Origin: CAVSWN01 sp046728115
GTDB taxonomy: Bacteria; Acidobacteriota; Vicinamibacteria; Vicinamibacterales; CAVVIG01
Direction: 5' to 3'
Length of the DNA stretch: 8,822 nt
Assembly (NCBI GenBank): GCA_046728115.1
Contig: JBKPDW010000191.1
Coordinates: forward strand, 1 to 8,822
In this document: positions 6,756-8,822 of the stretch, piece by piece
How positions within the stretch are numbered: position 1 is the stretch's first letter
How the letters are laid out: the number at the start of each line of letters is the position of its first letter
Notes under the pieces: model-generated
What the model was told of the DNA's origin: nothing
The model's input: the letters and a program-made list of their open reading frames with translations, nothing else
Database searches by the model: none
Program-made: the position numbers and the translations under genes

Positions 6756-7545
6756 ACACGACCTCTTCCGCGAACTCGACACAGTTGTACCGATACAGGC
6801 GCGACGGCTGTTCCAATCGACGATAGAGCGGCATTCTCATCTGCCAGGGGCGAGTAAACACCTTCGGGTCCTCGATCGTGGCCTCGTACTGCAGTGCGTC
6901 GCGACTGATCGGCATAAAGCGTTCGGTGACCCGAAGCGCATCGCTGTGATAATTTCCGGCGCGATCGAACCAGCTGAGATCGTTGAACCCCGTTGACTCG
7001 ATCACCAGCGTCTCACTGTCCCACCGTCCCGATGCGTATCCCATCCAGGTGTCGATCTGCGGCTCGACCTTCTGGTCCATGTACACGATGCGGCTGGCGT
7101 TTGCGTACGCATACGCGAACAGCACGTTGCTCGGTGTCTGGACGATCTGGAAGGGGTACGGCATGTAGGTCGCGCGCGGGATTCCCGGCAGGTAGCACTT
7201 CACCTCCGGATCGAGCGTCAGCCACTGCTCCGCGTTTTCTTTCTTTCTGGCCAACGCGGCGGGCTGATACGGAATCTCGTTGCCGACCACGACACCCTCG
7301 CCCGGGGGGATGCTGAAGGCGGCGCCGAGTTCATCCAGTGGACCCCGGCGCTGATCGTGGTCCTGAATATCCCAGTTGGCAGTGTTCATCACCTGCCAGA
7401 TGCCATTCAGATCGGGCCTTCCGTCTGCGGTGCGCGGCGCGCGGTACGAAACCGCCTGCCTTCTGGAGGACGACGCCGCGACGCCCAGGATGGCGACAAG
7501 CGCGGCGCCCGCGACGACGAGGATCGTTGCCCGTCGGAACTTCAT
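6718..7545 (-). CDS. Secreted DGRPDLxGxW-family protein, shorter paralogue (function unknown)
   Basis: The protein has 275 residues from ATG at 7545; an adjacent GTG at 7548 could also serve. The ribosome-binding site is weak, which fits translation coupled to the preceding gene 36 bp upstream. Residues 1-24 are a signal sequence or anchor (ATILVVAGAALVAILGVAA). The motif DGRPDLNGIW (41-50) opens the mature domain. The core matches its neighbour: ASGRWDSETLVIESTGFN (171-188), then LRVTERFMPISRDALQYEATIEDP (204-227), then TRPW. The only two cysteines, C117 (KCYLPG) and C255 (YNCVEF), align with those of the longer paralogue, suggesting a conserved disulphide. Its aromatic-rich middle (FAYAYANASRIVYMDQ) has no equivalent motif I can name. 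Its last 38 bp overlap the start of the next gene in another frame. Function unknown; periplasmic by inference. Confidence 0.85.
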   Translation of the reverse strand: MKFRRATILVVAGAALVAILGVAASSSRRQAVSYRAPRTADGRPDLNGIWQVMNTANWDIQDHDQRRGPLDELGAAFSIPPGEGVVVGNEIPYQPAALARKKENAEQWLTLDPEVKCYLPGIPRATYMPYPFQIVQTPSNVLFAYAYANASRIVYMDQKVEPQIDTWMGYASGRWDSETLVIESTGFNDLSWFDRAGNYHSDALRVTERFMPISRDALQYEATIEDPKVFTRPWQMRMPLYRRLEQPSRLYRYNCVEFAEEVVYGHLRKAPKTSR

Positions 7546-7581
7546 CACAGCTCGTCCGCGCCACCGGTCGGCAGACCGCGC

Positions 7582-8736
7582 CTACTCGTGCGTGTTTTCG
7601 ATCGTGACGCCGCACGCCTTCAAGGCCATTGCAGCGTAGACCGTGCCGGTGTGCGTGATGAAGTGGTAGCTGTCCTTGTTGATGGAACGCGTGAACCATC
7701 GGCCCGATTCACGCTGGTTCGTCTTCAACCAGTTCACCGCACGCGCGATCACGGGGTCGGTCGCGGGCATCCCGGTCTGCCGCAGGACGTACGTCACCAG
7801 CCCGGTTCCATAGCCGTCGCTTGGCGCGTTCTTGTCGTTCGCCGTGCCGTCTTCCCGCTTCCAGTTCCCGAGCGACGGGAAGTTCCAGCCGCCGTCCGGC
7901 CGCTGCAGCGCGAGCAGTTTGTTGATGATCTCCTCACGCTCCTGGTGCGTGATCAGATCCGGAAGTCGCGACGCTGCCCACAGCACATAGATCCGATCGT
8001 GCAGGTCCACCGCGGAGTTGTTCTTCAGGGCCAGATACGTGCGCAGTTTGGCCAGGCCTTTTTGCGCAGCCGGCGTCTTCGCGTAATCGTCCGGCGCCAT
8101 CGCGACGGCGACGGCCGCGAGCGCGTTGCCGTAGTACTCGCTGGTTTCGAACGGCTGCGACACGGCCATCAGCCAGTACCAGCCGCCGTCCTGTCGCTGC
8201 AGCGTCCACATCCGATCGAGGACCTGCCGCGTGATCGGTGCCAGCGTTCCCGTCGTACCCGCATCATCCATCGCGAGCATCGCGGCCGTGACGATCACTT
8301 CGTGGTGGAACCACGTCACAAGACCCCATCCCTTGCTCGATTCCACAGGACCCCGAATCAACTCGTTGCCCATCGAGTCCCATCGCGTGGCGCGGTCGAC
8401 GAAAAAGTTCCGCACCTCGTCGGCTGCCGGCGTGTGCGGCCCGAGGGCGGCGCGTCCGATCATGTAGGCGATGTTCGTGTGGCACGTGCCGCACTTCCGC
8501 TGCCGCGTCCAATTCACCGCCAATTCGTCGAGGAAGTCGCGGGTCTTTTGAAGGGACAGCGTCTTCGCCATCGGCTCGTCGGGCCGATTGGGTCCCGCCG
8601 CCGTCAAATTCAAGAGCTTGGGATCGAGCGGCCTGGGGCCGGCTCCCGGCGCCTGCCCTGATTGCCCGCTCGTGGCGACGGCAAAGATCCACACGAGGCA
8701 GAGACCGAGCATCAGCGTTCGTCGGAAGATACGCAT
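7582..8736 (-). CDS. Secreted monohaem protein with prenyltransferase/squalene-cyclase-like repeats
   Basis: This is the first gene of the minus-strand unit. ATG at 8736 gives 384 residues and is preceded by GAGGTGAG; the in-frame GTG at 8745 lacks a ribosome-binding site. Residues 1-22 are a signal peptide. A single c-type haem site, CGTCH (82-86), lies in a short helical region (about 62-100). After it come repeats of the alpha/alpha-barrel kind seen in squalene-hopene cyclase and prenyltransferase folds: LQRQDGGWYW (179-188), LQRPDGGWNF (277-286) and NQRESGRWF (340-348), the QW-type motif. I see no DxDD catalytic motif of a true hopene cyclase, and the length is about half that of such enzymes, so it is unlikely to make hopanoids. 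A role as a haem-bearing binding or electron-transfer protein in the periplasm is inference. Confidence 0.85.
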   Translation of the reverse strand: MRIFRRTLMLGLCLVWIFAVATSGQSGQAPGAGPRPLDPKLLNLTAAGPNRPDEPMAKTLSLQKTRDFLDELAVNWTRQRKCGTCHTNIAYMIGRAALGPHTPAADEVRNFFVDRATRWDSMGNELIRGPVESSKGWGLVTWFHHEVIVTAAMLAMDDAGTTGTLAPITRQVLDRMWTLQRQDGGWYWLMAVSQPFETSEYYGNALAAVAVAMAPDDYAKTPAAQKGLAKLRTYLALKNNSAVDLHDRIYVLWAASRLPDLITHQEREEIINKLLALQRPDGGWNFPSLGNWKREDGTANDKNAPSDGYGTGLVTYVLRQTGMPATDPVIARAVNWLKTNQRESGRWFTRSINKDSYHFITHTGTVYAAMALKACGVTIENTHE

Positions 8737-8802
8737 CGTTCTCACCTCGCAAGGAGCCGCGCCGTAGCCGGAAAATACCAGGATTTCGCCACTTAGAGGC
8801 GA

Positions 8803-8811
8803 ATCTTAGCA
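8803..8811 (-). promoter_or_regulatory. Candidate extended -10 promoter for the four-gene minus-strand unit
   Basis: Read on the minus strand, TGCTAAGAT is a good extended -10 element 66 bp before the ATG at 8736. A -35 box would fall outside the window, so it cannot be judged. Transcription would start near 8796. The element resembles TGCTAGAAT before the convergent cytochrome gene, which would allow the two units to use the same sigma factor. No gene is visible in 8737-8822. Confidence 0.45.
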
Positions 8812-8822
8812 CGGTTTCAGCC

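Noticed and set aside
7357..8661. Long plus-strand open frame (434 codons) opposite the haem/squalene-cyclase-like gene
   Set aside because: It is an antisense shadow in GC-rich DNA: rich in Arg and His, no recognisable motif and no ribosome-binding site, while the opposite strand encodes clear motifs.
7582..8736. Squalene-hopene cyclase
   Set aside because: It has about half the usual length, a signal peptide, a haem site and no DxDD motif.

Overview
The window looks like GC-rich chromosomal DNA from an Acidobacteriota-type bacterium, most likely a Vicinamibacteria-like soil lineage. This is inferred from the combination of an Oar-like TonB receptor with an N-terminal carboxypeptidase-regulatory domain, a reaction-centre-type dihaem cytochrome in a setting with no photosynthesis genes, a DUF6152-like protein and secreted proteins carrying a DGRPDLxGxW motif. 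No rRNA marker is present, so the taxon is not proven. There are seven protein genes (one cut by the window edge) plus one degenerate leader ORF. I saw no tRNA, rRNA, CRISPR array, transposase or integrase.

Layout, left to right. (1) 2-703 (+): the C-terminal half of a Rieske non-haem iron oxygenase alpha subunit, whose Rieske domain lies outside the window. (2) 709-810: an AT-richer array of 7- and 14-bp repeats arranged as an inverted repeat between two convergent genes. (3) 886-3726 (-): a complete Oar-like TonB-dependent receptor. (4) 3727-4002: a divergent control region holding candidate promoters in both directions and a near-copy of the start of the receptor gene. (5) 4003-5238 (+): a secreted dihaem cytochrome of the reaction-centre cytochrome family fused to a LolA-like domain, ending in a hairpin that also carries the stop codon of the opposing gene. 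(6) 5245-8736 (-): a compact four-gene unit, transcribed right to left. In order it encodes a monohaem protein with squalene-cyclase-like repeats, two paralogous secreted DGRPDL proteins whose genes overlap by 38 bp, and a small DUF6152-like protein.

All six complete proteins begin with a signal peptide and should act in the periplasm or outer membrane. Two of them carry c-type haem. The simplest reading is an envelope redox and uptake locus: the receptor imports an unknown ligand, and the haem proteins and DGRPDL/DUF6152 proteins act on it or pass electrons. The oxygenase at the left edge could be the cytoplasmic catabolic step, but it belongs to a separate transcription unit and that link is speculative. 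The substrate cannot be read from the sequence.
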